Source: Gaeumannomyces sp. JS-464
Taxonomy: Eukaryota > Ascomycota > Sordariomycetes > Magnaporthales > Magnaporthaceae
Reading direction: 5' to 3'
Length of the DNA: 64,000 nt
Assembly (NCBI GenBank): GCA_002197995.1
Contig: NGZR01000001.1
Coordinates: forward strand, 2,790,001 to 2,854,000
Shown: one piece after another, positions 30,887-42,240 of the stretch
How positions within the stretch are numbered: the stretch's first letter is position 1
Layout of the letters: every line of letters starts with the position of its first letter
Translations under genes and position numbers: made by a program
The notes under the pieces: generated by a model
The model's database searches: none
Seen by the model: only the letters and a program-made list of their open reading frames with translations
What the model was told of the DNA's origin: nothing

Positions 30887-31969
30887 TTAAAAACCTTTTG
30901 GATTTATTGCAAAGTAAGGCTATTTAAGCTTGTTTTCACCCTCGATTAGGACTTTCCACGGGTTGTTGTTATTTTTGGGAATAGCTTTTATTTTAAGCGT
31001 TTATGCTTTTGTTTTTTATAAAACGACGTTGCTTTATGCTTTTAAATGTAAATCCACCGAAAAGCAGGCTTAAATATATATAAACGGGCATAAAGCCCCC
31101 CGGGCGTTGTTTCCACGTCGATAAATAAGCTTAAATAAGGTTAAAAAACCGGCCTAAAGTTAAAAAACCAAAAAACAATTAGTATCGTACAGGCCTATAA
31201 CTTACAAACATTAGGAGTTCGTCGCTTGCATACCTTTTTGGTCATCCGAGGATTTCCGCTCCAAAAGGAGTACGATAGCCTTATAGCTTTTCTCGGCAAG
31301 CGCAGCGCGCCCGGCCTATAACCACACGCTACCGGAACTGGCAACTTCGCTTTAGCCCTAGCTTTTGGCTTCTTTTAGCCTTAAAAAGCCTTTTAATGCG
31401 TGGTAAAATTAAGGAAAACGACTTTATCCTCGGCAAAATCCGCCAACTGTTTAAAGAAACCCTTAAGGTAACCACTTAGGCCGAGTACCAGGCTTTTAAC
31501 ATAATCCCCGACAAGCTTTAAATGGGGCGCACTTTCGTCGGGATAATCGGCTTAGCCGACGCGATTTTCGCCACTCCCGCCATGGTTTAAGGCAGTAACC
31601 CATATGCTAATTGGTAGGCCGGCGCCATTTGCGTTGCTGTAAATAAAGCATCGAGCATGGCGCGGTAAGTACATATCACTTTCGGGCTGTTCCTTTCGGT
31701 GCTTTCGTAATTATGTTGCGGAGTTTTTTTATAATCGGATGCTAACAGCTGCTAACCTCCTAATAGCCACGATCTTTTCCAAATTTAGGGTAATAGGTTA
31801 CTGCTTTTTGCCCTCGCTAGTAGTAAAACCAGTATTCTGGTTAATGTTTTAACGGGCGCGTAATCGGCACCCAAATGGTTTTTATATTAACCGATTTACG
31901 GACCACGCCGTTTCCGCCCTCGCGTTTATAACCGGCAACGGATTTCCAATCTTTCGGCAGGACGAAAGT
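30887..31969. other. Unclassified repetitive DNA, left flank of the copia element
   Basis: AT-rich but less decayed between about 31190 and 31960, where plus-strand frames read coherent fragments (for example GVRRLHTFLVIRGFPL near 31209-31256). The sequence is interrupted at AAAGT by the copia insertion and should resume at 37353. I do not recognise the family; it is probably an older transposon. Confidence 0.4.
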
Positions 31970-32139
31970 TGTTAAAAGTGGCCTAAAGTTACGTGGGTGG
32001 CAACTGGTGCCCCATAGCTTTAAGCTTATACACTAGCCCTAATATTTTGGCCTGCGCGCGCCTTAGCCCGCGATCGAGTAAAATAGCCCAATAACAATTA
32101 CCAATTATTTTGGGTGCCTATCGTCGCGCACCTCCATCA
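31970..32139 (+). repeat. 5' LTR of the copia element (170 bp)
   Basis: Begins TGTTAAAAGTGGCCTAAAGT and ends CACCTCCATCA. It is clearly less AT-rich than its partner at 37183-37352, so the two LTRs have been mutated unequally. Confidence 0.93.
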
Positions 32140-33408
32140 GGTTATAAGCCCTCGCGCTACCGTTAACGATATCTTTGCCTAATTAGAAGAGATTAACGGT
32201 GCACGAGTTGTTTTCCGTTGCTTGCGTTTTCCCGCCGTGGATTACGGGCGAGGCGCAGTAATTAAAAAACCGTTAAACGACAATTAACAAGCCGCGTTCG
32301 GCGCCGATTAGCAACTATAATAAAACATAATAATAACCTTTTTAGCGTTTAAAAGCACTGTTTTCTTTGCAATCCAACGCTTTTATACGCGTTAAAAGTG
32401 CTAATAAAGCCGCCGAAATGGCGGAATACCGCGAAATCGCAGTAAAAGTCCCGGACCTGCTAAGGCTTTTTAACTTGGAAATATAAAAGCGCACTATTCG
32501 GGTGCATTTAACCGCTTTTCGCAATATCTCCTTTATATTTGCTAACCTTTCGGCTAAACCGGCTAAAGCGAAAAACGACGAAGCTGTACAGTTATAGGCT
32601 TTTAGGAGGACATTAATATGGTATTGCATTCGCAATAATATCGAAAAGGTAATTACGAATTTAAAAAAGGCCGGTTAAAACCGCTTTAAAAACGACGAGG
32701 ATTAAACCAAAGGCTTTTTAAAATAAAGTAATTAGCACTATTAAAATTACCGCTAACGGCCGTTTCGACGCCTTAATTAACGAATATTATACAATTTCGA
32801 TAAAAAGTTTAACGGTAACGTTAAAAAGTATACGAACCGCTGGTTACAAATAAAGCAAGCTTTAAATTAGGTTAATATTAATATTCCGGATCGGATGTTT
32901 ATAAAAAGCCTCGTTAACGGGCTTAGCGTTACTTACCTTTTTGCGGTAGCTATAGCTTTAGGAAGTTGTAAAAGCGAGCGCCGCATTTCCGCTAATTTTC
33001 GAAAGTGCTAAAAATACGGCGGTTATAAAGGCTTTAAAGTTAAAAGCCATGGCTAATATTAACAAAAAGCCGGAAAAACTTTAAAGGCCGAGGGAGAAGC
33101 CGAAGCCTTATAGTAAAAAAGGTTGCACTATCGTTTCGCGTGCTTCCCACCACGATAAGTGCGGTAAGCATTACAAAAGCGGCGACGATAATTGCTAGCT
33201 TTTGCATTTTAAGCTTAAAAAAGCCTAAAAAGCCAAATATCCAAAACGGCGCTTCCAGCGAGGCAATAAGGCAGCTAACGAGGCTATAGCTAACCCGAAA
33301 GCTGCCGATTATACTAGTAGTGTGCCGGTTAATCGAAGCAGCGCCAGCCAATATAATATAGCCAATACCGTTTTAAGCAATATTAATAGTGCCCGTAACG
33401 CCGTAATA

Positions 33409-36400
33409 ATCGACTCCGGCTCGTTTAAGCATTATTTTAACGATGGTAAATGGTTTACCTCGCTGGGGAAGCGCGAGGTTCTTTATAACGCTACCACGGC
33501 CAACGGCGGCGCCCAAGTTTCCGTTAAAAAGGGCATTGTCGAAATGCATTAACGCAATAAAGCGGGCGTTATTACAATTACTTTATAAGCAATTTTTACG
33601 CTTAATCCCTTTTAACCTTTTTAATTTTAGCAAAAATGCGCAAACAAGCTTAAAAAACGATTAAACCGATTATTTCGTAACGCTCGACGATAAATGGTTA
33701 AGCAGTTACCAGATTAATAATAACGTACTAATCGTTAACGTTACGTGCCCGCAAGCGCGCTTTCGAGCCTTGTGGCTTTAAGCAACGCACTTAACGGAAA
33801 AAACCGACCGACGAAGGCTAACGCACCGATTACGATAAAACGACTAGTGCTTTACGTAATAATGCATCGGCATTTAATGCATGCTAATAAAAAAGCGGTA
33901 ATAACGGCTTACCGCGCTGTAAGTATTAAAATTAGCTATTTTAAAGCATTAAAACATACTTGTAACGGCTATTTGGAAAGCAAAACGACTTAAATTATCG
34001 GTAATCGTTATTTCCACCGCATTACCCGCTTTTTAGGCCGTATTTATATAAACATATTAACCATTTCGCCTATTTCATACGGCGGATATAATTACGCCGT
34101 TTACATTATTAATAAGGCAATTACTTTTGGCTAAGTAATTTTTGCAATTAGTAAAGCTAGCACGGAGATTTTTACAAAGGTTTATAACTAAATTAACTAT
34201 ATTAAACTTTAATTAAGCATTAAAATACAGGCAATTTATACGAACGGTAGCACGGAGTTTAACCCGGAAAAGCTAAAAACCTATTGTATTATTTAAAGTA
34301 AAGCTTGCGAAATTAGCCCAGCGCGATGCCCGGAAATGAATAGCATTGTTAAGCGTGTTAACCGTACTATACTTAACGCGGTTCGCATTAGGATTAACGC
34401 TAACGGCTTGTATAAAAAGTATTAGGTATATGCTTTGCAAACAGCGAGGAGGGTGCTAAATTATACCCCAAATACAGCTTTTAGCGGTAAGGAAAACCCG
34501 TACGAGGCATAGGTAAAAGCAATCGGTTTTAACGAGGAGTATTACCAATTACCAATCCGTACTTTCCGCATTTAAAGCGCGGTTGCCTAAGTGCTAATTA
34601 AAAACGGCAAATAAGCTAAAGCCGACAAAATGGCTTTTAAAGCAACGAAAGGTCGGCTTATAAGCTGGGAAAGCCTTTATAACGAAATCCTGCTAATTAA
34701 GCTAAACGGTATTAACAAAGTTTTCCGTTACCGTAACGCACGAATTAACGAAGGTGTTAAGGAACGCCGGAAATCGCTTTATAACTTTGTTAAAAAGGCG
34801 ATTACCATTAATGCGGTTAACAAAGCTGTTATTAAAACTTTTACTTTATAATAGGCATTTAGGTTTATAATACTAGCTTAATTACTAATTCCACCGATAG
34901 TAACGATGGTAATACCGGTGCAATTGGCAATATTGCCGGCCCGGAAGTAAAAACGATTTATCGTTTACGGAGGTAACCGGGGAAACCGGAGCGGAAAACG
35001 AAAAGCTTGCCGTTGCAAAGCCTAAAAAGCTTAAAAAGCCCGCCGGTCCGGGTATGTTAACATCCGAAAAAATTCCCGAGCTCGGTAACGAAGCGGTTAC
35101 GGTGCCCGCAACGTTTAAAAAAAAGACCTGCAAAAAGCGGCCGCCGTTTTCGCCGAATGACCGGCAATTAAAGGAGTGCTTAACGGGCCTTAAACATTAC
35201 GAAGTTTTAATACCAAAAACCTGCAAAAAAAGGGAGCTCGTAAAGGCATTTATAACGGCTCGCTTCGAGCTTAAAAATATTAAAAAGGTGGCGGAAAGGG
35301 ATTCGGGTAACCCTAAAAGCGCCGGAAATAACGAGAGCTTTTATAGCTTTAATACGGATATTAAAGCTGCCGAAAAAACTGCCCGAAAAACGGGTTTTGC
35401 ATTTGTTAACGTTACGTACCCGGATAACGATATCGTTTTGCCTTAAAAGATCGGCGGCTTTAAAATCCCCCGCTTTTTCGGCGTCGCCACGGTGCCGGGA
35501 ACACCGTATATTCCGGCCTATTATTACGACGCGGTAAAGCATAAAACCGAATACAAGCGATATTACAAGCCAGCAATGCAAAAGCAAATTGATACGTTGC
35601 TCGAAAAAGGCACGTGGGTGCTGGAAAAATTGCTTTCGGGCGTTAAAACATTGCCGGGCAAGTGCGTATATATGCCTAAACTAACGCTTAACGGCGTTTT
35701 TAAAAAGATTAAAACGCGTTAGGTCGTTTGCGGCAATTACGACGATATTTTAAGCGAGGATAAGGCTGCAATATACGCGGCAATCGCTTATGCAGCGTTT
35801 ACAAGGGTGTTTTTTATGCTTACGGCCGTTAACGACTTTAAATGCCGCCAGTTCGATTTCGTAACTGCCTATTTCGGCGCTATCGTATTTAATAACGTTA
35901 TGGTATACGTATAGCAACCTTAAGGCATTCCGGTTGGGTAAAAAGGCTATTATTACCGTTTAAAAAAGGCATTTTACGGCTTTCGCAAGTCGCTTTTATA
36001 GTGGTATCGAACGATTATTCCGGAGCTTAAAGCATTTAGCTTTAAGCTAATTTACTAAAACGTTTGCTTTTACCGCAAAAAGGAAACGGGCGTTATACTA
36101 TTGCTTTACGTGGACGATTTCCAGATTGCCGCCCGTACGGTTACGGAAATTAAAGCCATCGCCATTAAAGTGGGTAGCCGGTTTAAAACGATTGCTTTAG
36201 GTAACGCAAAAACGTTCCTCGGTATGTAAGTTGTAAAAAATCGCCAGCGGAGGATTATAAGCCTTTATTAACGCGATTATATTAATAAAATTATTACTAA
36301 ATACGAACGGGAGGATTTTAAAATAGTAAAAACGCTTTAGCCTTTTAGCTTTGTAATGCCGATCATTTGGGACCCTTTCCCGCATTAAAAGGTTTTGCGC

Positions 36401-37040
36401 TACTAGTCGGAAATAGCGAGTATTGGCTACCTCGTTGGCATTACTCGCTTTAATATTACGTATACCGTAAAAAAGTTGCAAAAGGTTAATGCCAATCCCG
36501 GTAACGAGCATTTGGCATTGTTAAAGTACTTTTAGCGTTATATTATTAGCATTAAAAGGCTCGCGCTTACTTTTAATAGGCTTACTTATAACGCCCAAAC
36601 GATAGGCCTAAAAGCCTATAAAACGCTTCGTTCGTTAATTGCTTCCGTATAAAGGCATTTACAAACGGCGTAATCGTTATGCTAACAGGTGGTTTTGTTT
36701 ACTGGCAATTAAAAAAGCAAACTTTTATAACGACGTTAACAACGAAAGCGGAGTTCGTTAACCTCCTGCTAACGGGCCGGGCTTTGCTTTAAATTAAAAG
36801 CATTTTAAAGGAAATTGGATACCTTTAGCGAAAGACTTTCGTAGTGCATACGGATAACGCTAACGCTTAAACGACGGTGCTAAACCCGTTGGAATTAGCC
36901 CGCACTCGCATAATCGACCTCCGCTATAAATGGGTAATCGATACTGTAAAGCGTTAACTTTTCACCTTTAAGCTCGTTAGCACGGCTAATATAAAGGCGG
37001 ACGGTTTTACGAAAGGCTTAACGGCGAAAGGATAAGCGAG
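33409..37040 (+). pseudogene. Copia pol remnant (protease, integrase, RT, RNase H)
   Basis: Reading frames are fragmented, but the domain order is clear: PR (IDSG), IN (about 33.8-34.8 kb; 34630-34851 is its open C-terminal part), RT (35492-36240) with the YVDD active site intact, then RNase H. Many former CAG/CAA and TGG codons are now stops. The element cannot encode an active polyprotein. Confidence 0.85.
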
Positions 37041-37182
37041 GTTTGTTATTTAGCTGGGAATGCAGCAAATGCCGCAATAAACGGCTTACAGGAAAACCAG
37101 GGAAACACTATGGATTTGGAGAATTACTACGTAAATGCGGGCTTATAATGCTATTAAAACCGTTGCATAACTTACGAGGAGG

Positions 37183-37352
37183 TGTTAAAAGTGGCCTAAA
37201 GTTACGTGGGTGGCAATTAGTGCTTTATAGCTTTAAGCCTATGCATTAGCCCTAGTATTTTGGCTTACGCGCGCTTTAGCCCGCGATCGAGTAAAGTAGC
37301 CTAGTAATAATTACCAATCACATTAAGTGCTTATCGTCGCGCACTTTTATTA
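37183..37352 (+). repeat. 3' LTR of the copia element (170 bp)
   Basis: Begins TGTTAAAAGTGGCCTAAAGT and ends CACTTTTATTA, the last bases having drifted from CCATCA. Differences from the 5' LTR are almost all C-to-T or G-to-A, the direction expected of RIP. Confidence 0.93.
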
Positions 37353-38690
37353 AAAGTTAAAAGTGAAAGCGGTATGTTCCTATTGGTAGCCAGCCGGTTT
37401 TTTATTCGTACTTGTTTTCATTTAGCGTAGCTTGTAATTAACACAATAGGATGGTTTTAACGCCGTTTACAAGCCCGAGCGCATTAGGCTATATTACCTT
37501 ATAAACATTTTTAGGAAGTGATTGCGACGAACCCCAATTTTTAAAAGGGTACCATTTAAACCGAAATTTTTGGCAAAATCCCTAATTTCACTGTATAAAA
37601 ACCAAGCTCATTCCTAACGCGCAGCTGTTACCCGTATTGCACTTAGCTATAAATTTTAACCAGTTATAGGCAAGGCTAAACCGAGGACAGTAGGGCCTCC
37701 TCGTGGTTTTTTACCTTATCGGCATTTGCTTTACGTTTATAGCACTCGTGTTTTGCTAAAACTACATGTGGCAAACTAAAAGTGCATATAATAAACCGTT
37801 TGGATTAATTTTTACCTTTAAAAAACTAATAAGAAAGGCTTAAAAGTGGGAAACCCTCGGGCTTTATATACACGGGTGCGCGGTAAGGGTATTAAGCCTT
37901 CGTCGGCCTCGCCCGGTGCGTAACACGCACCGGCCGAGGGTAACGAGGGTTTTTAACGGGCACCGGGGTTTTATAACGCGGCTTTGCCGGTAAATCCCCC
38001 GTAAAAACCCGCTTTTTTGCGACACATACCCCAGCCGGTGCCGGGAAGGAACAGGCTGTAAACAAAGGAAAGGTGTAAATAAGGTTATTACGAACTTATT
38101 TCGCAACGCGCGGGTGTTTGGTAAAAAAGTGGCTGGTAAATCCAGGTGCTCGGTTGCGGTATAAGGTCGGTCCTTCCCGTGCCGGCGCTTTCCTTTCGCG
38201 TGGTTTTAAGTGCTCCTTTTTTTTCGGTGCGCGTTTGGTGCTTACCGGTAATTGCGCGGTAAAAAAAGATTTTACCGTTAGCTTTTACCTAAGCGTTTTT
38301 TTCTCTTTTTTTTCTTTAGTAATATATAACAATTTGTACGTGGTAATACTTTTAATTTTTTAAACGACGAATTTAAGCTAATTTATAAGCGTTATTAAAG
38401 TTTAAATTTTATAAAAATTGTAAATTATGCCATTTTTAATTACGCGCGCGAGCGCGCGCTAAAGTTAAAGCGTAATTAATCGTTAATTTGTTTTAAATGT
38501 TTGGAAAATTATTTCGTAAAAAAAAACGGCGGTTTAAACTCGCGTTTTAAAAAAGTAAATACTTTATACCCTTTTATTTATGCTTTTAAATGCTCGTTTA
38601 ACTATTAAAAAACGTGCAAAAACCGTTTTAAAAATAATTTAGGTAAGGTTTAGCGGCCTTCCCAAAGAAAGGCTTTGCAGCTCCTTTCGC
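37353..38690. other. Unclassified repetitive DNA, right flank of the copia element
   Basis: Begins with the AAAGT duplication and continues the unclassified sequence left of 31970. A GC-richer patch at about 37860-38110 shares words with 18500-18560 in inverted orientation (TATGTGTCGCAAA...GCGGG...GGGGATTT), so it is repetitive. From about 38290 it is A/T-rich, with an alternating GCGCGCGAGCGCGCGC block near 38444-38460. No gene is supported. Confidence 0.4.
38444..38460. repeat. Short self-complementary GC block in AT-rich DNA
   Basis: GCGCGCGAGCGCGCGC is nearly palindromic and alternates purine and pyrimidine. It stands out from AT-rich flanks and could form a hairpin or Z-DNA. No function can be assigned. 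Confidence 0.7.
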
Positions 38691-39996
38691 CGTTAGCAAC
38701 AGTGGTAATAATAACAAATGCGGCGCTTTCGGCGTTAGCGAAAGCCCCGCGGCTTTCGCCACTTACTGCCCCGCCGGTTACGCCGCCTCGTCGCCCGCTG
38801 CCTACTAACCGGCCGGCCGCGCCGCGCTTTCGGGTGCGGCTAATAATGGCTTAGCTCGCATTTGCGCCCGTTATTTCCACGCTTAATACCGCTTTGTTCG
38901 TTATAATCCCTTTTGCCGATTTGGACCAAATCGAGCTTTTTTTTTAAAAAAAAAAGCATTTTATTTCCTCGTAAAAGGTTGCGCAAAAAAAAACCGTTTC
39001 GAACGGGCGGGTGCGTATTTTTAACGCTTCGGGCGAAAAGGCAAAGGTTAATAAAGCCTTTGCCTTTTTTAAAAACGATGAAAAAGAAAAGAACGAAAAG
39101 GACGAAATTGTTTAATCGTTTAAAACCGACCGTTTTAACCGGGGCGAGCTTTATAACTTGGTAAATTATGCTTTTTAAGCATTAATTTATTATTCGAATG
39201 CTTTTAACGCACCCGATTGCTTTTTTTTAACTTTACCCCCTTTTTTGTGCTAACTTTTCCTTGTTAATTTTTAGGCGGCCGCGTTCGCGCCCCCGTTTCC
39301 CGTCCCCGCCAACTTGTTTTTAAAAAAAGCGCCGTTATTAGAATGCTTAAAAGGGTTACCTTTTAGGTTGTTTCGTGCAACGGTTGCATTTGCGCGTATT
39401 TTACAAAGTACCGCGGGCTTTGCTTTAACCGTTTTATGCGTTGTAAACGTAAAAACGGTAAAGCTTTTGGTTGCGTGTAATGCTAAAAGGGTTACTTTTA
39501 TAAACCTTTTCCCGCGAACGAAACTTTTCGTAATAAAGCTACTTAGCTCGGAAAAGCTTTCGCTTGTAATAATAATAGGGAAGTTTGGAAATTTCGTATT
39601 ATTATTCGTAATTTAATCGCGCCGTATAAACGCGGTTATTTAAAACAAGTTGCGAGGGAAAAAAACGATTTAAAATTGGAAAAAGTGCGCGTAAAGCGTT
39701 CCCGTAAAAAAAAGGATGCTTTTTTTTAGCGAAAGCCAAGGAAAAAGCGGGAGGAAAATAATAACGATAAAAAAAGCGCGGTGGGAAATATAATGCTAGT
39801 TGGGTATCGTTGTTTCGGCGATGATTTTTTAGCTGGCATTGCTTCGCTAATTACCGCCGCGAGCGCGGTATTTAGCCCTTTTCGCTTTAAAAAGCTTAAA
39901 AAAGGAGAAAAAAAGGGGATGGGAAAAAGGAAAAAAAAAAAACGTTTGCAGTTATAAAAGCCGGTTTTTTTTTATTTTTTTATTTTTAAATTAAAA
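38691..39996 (+). pseudogene. Decayed Cys-rich, Ala-rich ORF of transposon type
   Basis: A locally GC-richer stretch (about 38690-38890) reads Ala/Pro-rich protein in the plus frames (for example NKCGAFGVSESPAAFATYC). A charged, Lys-rich stretch follows near 39000-39120. Around 39376-39490 a cysteine cluster reads VVSCNGCICAYFTKYRGLCF and then MRCKRKNGKAFGCV. The layout resembles the Cys-rich ORFs beside the chromovirus LTRs at 40.5 and 41.4 kb, but no direct match was established. Stops and A/T runs show it is dead. LTR A begins at 39997. Confidence 0.4.
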
Positions 39997-40358
39997 TGTT
40001 ATAATTAGGTGTTTGCTTTTAAAGTAAAGCACTTCGAAGTGGAAAAGATAATATTGCTAGTGCTAAATAAAAAAACACGTAATTTAAAAAGACAATTTAA
40101 TTACTTGCTTTAAAAAATGCTTAAAAGTTAACTTAAATTAACTAATGCCAAAGCTTTAATTAAAACTACCTAAAGCAATAGGAAACCTTTTCCTTTTTTA
40201 TAATAGCCTTTTTACATTACGGTTTTTTAAATATATTAGCTATATTTATAGCGAATATATCCCGGTTTAATATGTTAGCTATGTTTATAACTAACATATC
40301 CCCGCGAAATATGTTAGTTATATTTATAGCTAATATATTTTGCGTTTATTACGTAACG
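39997..40358 (-). repeat. LTR A: chromovirus LTR with a diverged internal repeat array
   Basis: Starts TGTTATAATTAGGTGTTTGC and ends near ACGTAAC (40351-40357). The first about 190 bases match LTRs B, C and D. The second half is different: instead of their GGATTTGT/ACAAATCC repeats it has an ATATGTTAGCTAT hairpin array (40229-40342). It is followed by about 480 bases of internal sequence and then by LTR B. Confidence 0.87.
40229..40342. repeat. Three tandem 38-bp hairpin repeats in LTR A
   Basis: Three units of about 38 bp, each an imperfect palindrome of the form ATATGTTAGCTAT-gttt-ATAACTAACATAT. Each could fold into a stem-loop. They occupy the place taken in LTRs B-D by an unrelated three-unit array. 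Confidence 0.9.
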
Positions 40359-40838
40359 TAAACGCTGGGGTGGGCTCGACCTAGCTTTTTCATTTGTTTT
40401 GGTCCTTTTACACCCTTTTTGCAAAGCGCGGTCGTAATATTAGGTTTCCCTTTTTAAGCTAAGTTTTTTTAGCTATCACTTATTTCCCCGCTTTTCGTTA
40501 ACGGTAAAAACCTTCCTTTTTTACTATGTTACTATTTCCTTTTTTTAACACAATGTTTAGCCGGGTGCAAAAGCGAAAGTTTGCGCGTTTAATTGTTAAA
40601 CGCGATAACCTTTTTTTGCGTTTTTTTGTTAACATACCCTCCTATTTTAACTGTAAAGCTAACGGATTTAACCGCTACTTAACATCTTTTAACGATTTTT
40701 CCCGCTGCGAAAAGTGTGTTCGCTAAGGTCGCTTTTAGTCCGACATTTTGGGCTTTGCTTTTAAACATTTCCGTTATTACAGTTTTTAGCACTTTTAAGT
40801 GGAGGAAAAGCTAAAAGCTGTAAAAGTTAAATTGCGGG
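40359..40838 (-). mobile_element. Truncated chromovirus fragment next to LTR A
   Basis: This sequence is homologous to the internal region just right of LTR B (compare GTCGTAATATTAGG near 40431 and 41279, and the MFSRV ORF starts). It is cut off at 40838 by LTR B of the next element. The rest of this copy is not found in the window. Confidence 0.75.
40553..40726 (+). pseudogene. Antisense Cys-rich ORF of the chromovirus family, copy 1
   Basis: ATG 40553 starts MFSRVQKRKFARLIV and ends after DFSRCEKCVR at 40724-40726. The ORF runs opposite to gag-pol, beside the 3' LTR. It matches copy 2 at 41401 in its start (MFSRVxKRxFA) and cysteine-pair region. The decayed remainder should encode the coiled-coil part seen in copy 2. 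I infer a small cysteine-rich, coiled-coil protein carried antisense by the element; its role is unknown. Confidence 0.6.
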
Positions 40839-41211
40839 TGTTACAATTAAGGGTTTACTTTTAAAGTAAGGCATTTGGGGGGTGGAAAGGACAGTATCGC
40901 TAATGCTAATAAACAAAAAAACACGTAACTTAAAAGGATAATTTAATTGCTTACCTTAGGGGATGTTTAAGCGCTAACTTAGGTTAACTAATGCCAAAAC
41001 CTTAGTTAAAGCTACTTAAAATAATAGGAAATCCATTCTTTATATATACGCTGCCTTTTGCTTTATATTGGGTTGGATTTGTAACTTTGCCACAAATCCA
41101 CAAATCCCTTTTGGATTTGTTGCTTTGTTACAAATCCACAAATCCTTTTCGAATTTATTGCTTTATTACAAATTTACAAATCTTTTTTGGGTTGCGTAAT
41201 TCTACGTAACC
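40839..41211 (-). repeat. LTR B (about 373 bp)
   Basis: Starts TGTTACAATTAAGGGTTTAC and ends near TCTACGTAACC. At about 41075-41188 it has three tandem units of 37-38 bp (GGATTTGTTGCTTTGTTACA-type), each with GGATTTGT and ACAAATCC as inverted arms. It directly follows the truncated internal fragment of LTR A. Confidence 0.9.
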
Positions 41212-41400
41212 GGGGCGGGGCGAAAGCACCACTTTAAGGCTCCCTTTTACCTTGCTATCCTAAAAGTTTGCGTACTGGTCGTAATATTAGGTTTTCCTTT
41301 TTAAGCTAAATCCTTTTAGCTACGTTTTATTGCCCCGCTTTTTGTTAGTGGTAAATACTTTCCTTTTTTACTATTTCCTTTCCCTTTTTTATTTAATAAA

Positions 41401-41933
41401 ATGTTTAGCCGGGTACGAAAACGTCCTTTCGCGAAGAAAACCGTTAGTTGTAAAAAGCTTTTAACGGTTGTTTTCCTTAACTGCTACGAAATGCTTTCCT
41501 ATTCGTACTATTACGAGGTTTTAAAGCGTAAAAAGTGTAAAACCTCTTTTTAAAATTCGTTTCGGTGCGTAAAGTGTTTTCGTATTAATCGTTCGGGGTG
41601 CAACGTTTTAAGGCCTTTTCTTTTTAAGCTTTAAAATATCGTCGTTTAGCATTTTAAATTTAAAGCTAAGCTAAAAAAGGCGAAAGAGAAAGTTTTCCGC
41701 TTTCGAAAGCAAAAACGAATGTGGTTGGAAAAGATAATGCACGCGGTGCGTCGCGGCATTAATTTGGTAAAAAAGTTAAAACGTATCGAGCGGGAGGAGG
41801 CCGATTAAAAGGCTTGTTAAATTGCCTCGCAGTTTAGGCCATTCGTAGCTCCTACCGTTTCCCTCGATTAGCAAATGCTCGAAGTTAATTTTAACTTGGA
41901 CCTATTTGCTTTTTTTAACCTGGGTAAATTGTA
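41401..41933 (+). pseudogene. Antisense Cys-rich coiled-coil ORF of the chromovirus family, copy 2
   Basis: ATG 41401 starts MFSRVRKRPFAKKTVSCKK. After a TAA it continues in frame with RCVKCFRINRSGCNVL and a long charged coiled coil (KLKKAKEKVFRFRKQKRMWL, then KKLKRIEREEAD). The end, FNLDLFAFFNLGKL, falls near 41933. Copy 3, right of LTR C (about 48360-48600), keeps the coiled coil and the LNLLAFFNFSKS end but lacks the Cys-rich start. Persistence of the same antisense frame in three copies suggests it was a real gene before RIP. No function is claimed. Confidence 0.6.
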
Positions 41934-42065
41934 ACTTCTTTTAACAACTTCCTTAGGTTTAGTAGCGCATTGGGCGTGGCTTTAGTTTTCCTTTTGCTAA
42001 CTCTTTTGTAAATGTTTTTGTTAGTACGTTTTTAGGAGTTTTTAGCAATGCTTAAGGTTTGTCGT

Positions 42066-42240
42066 TTTTTCCCACGTATTTTTTTCGTGGCCGTACTTTT
42101 TCCACTTAATTAAGTATTTTTTAGGCTTATTTTTTAGCTTATAGTTTAAAACTTTTTCGATTTCGTACTTTTATTTTAGGTTAATTTCTATTAATTTATC
42201 GCTTTTAAAGCCCGGTAAAGCTAATTCGAATAAGGAAATA
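42066..42240 (-). pseudogene. Chromodomain at the C-terminus of chromovirus copy 1 integrase
   Basis: The minus strand reads KYEIEKVLNYKLKNKPKKYL followed by IKWKKYGHEKNTWE (42066-42119), the chromodomain pattern with conserved Trp and the NTWE end. In chromoviruses this module binds methylated histone H3 and steers integration into heterochromatin. Only one or two residues appear RIP-damaged. Confidence 0.85.

Larger units (their letters stand above)
31970..37352 (+). mobile_element. Ty1/copia LTR retrotransposon, RIP-mutated
   Basis: The element is 5383 bp with 170-bp LTRs (31970-32139, 37183-37352) and a perfect 5-bp target duplication AAAGT (31965-31969, 37353-37357). A purine tract (GAGGAGG) precedes the 3' LTR. 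The polyprotein is on the plus strand in copia order: a gag zinc-finger remnant near 33130-33190, protease IDSGSFKHYF (about 33409-33438), integrase with PEMNSIVKRVNRTILNAVRI (about 34330-34400), reverse transcriptase with CRQFDFVTAYFGA and LLLYVDDFQIAA (about 35840-36130), and RNase H near 36.7-37.0 kb. Integrase before RT is the copia signature. Stops are abundant. Confidence 0.93.

Noticed and set aside
40229..41188. CRISPR-like arrays of repeats and spacers
   Set aside because: The units are contiguous tandem hairpins inside LTRs, without unique spacers, in a eukaryotic genome.
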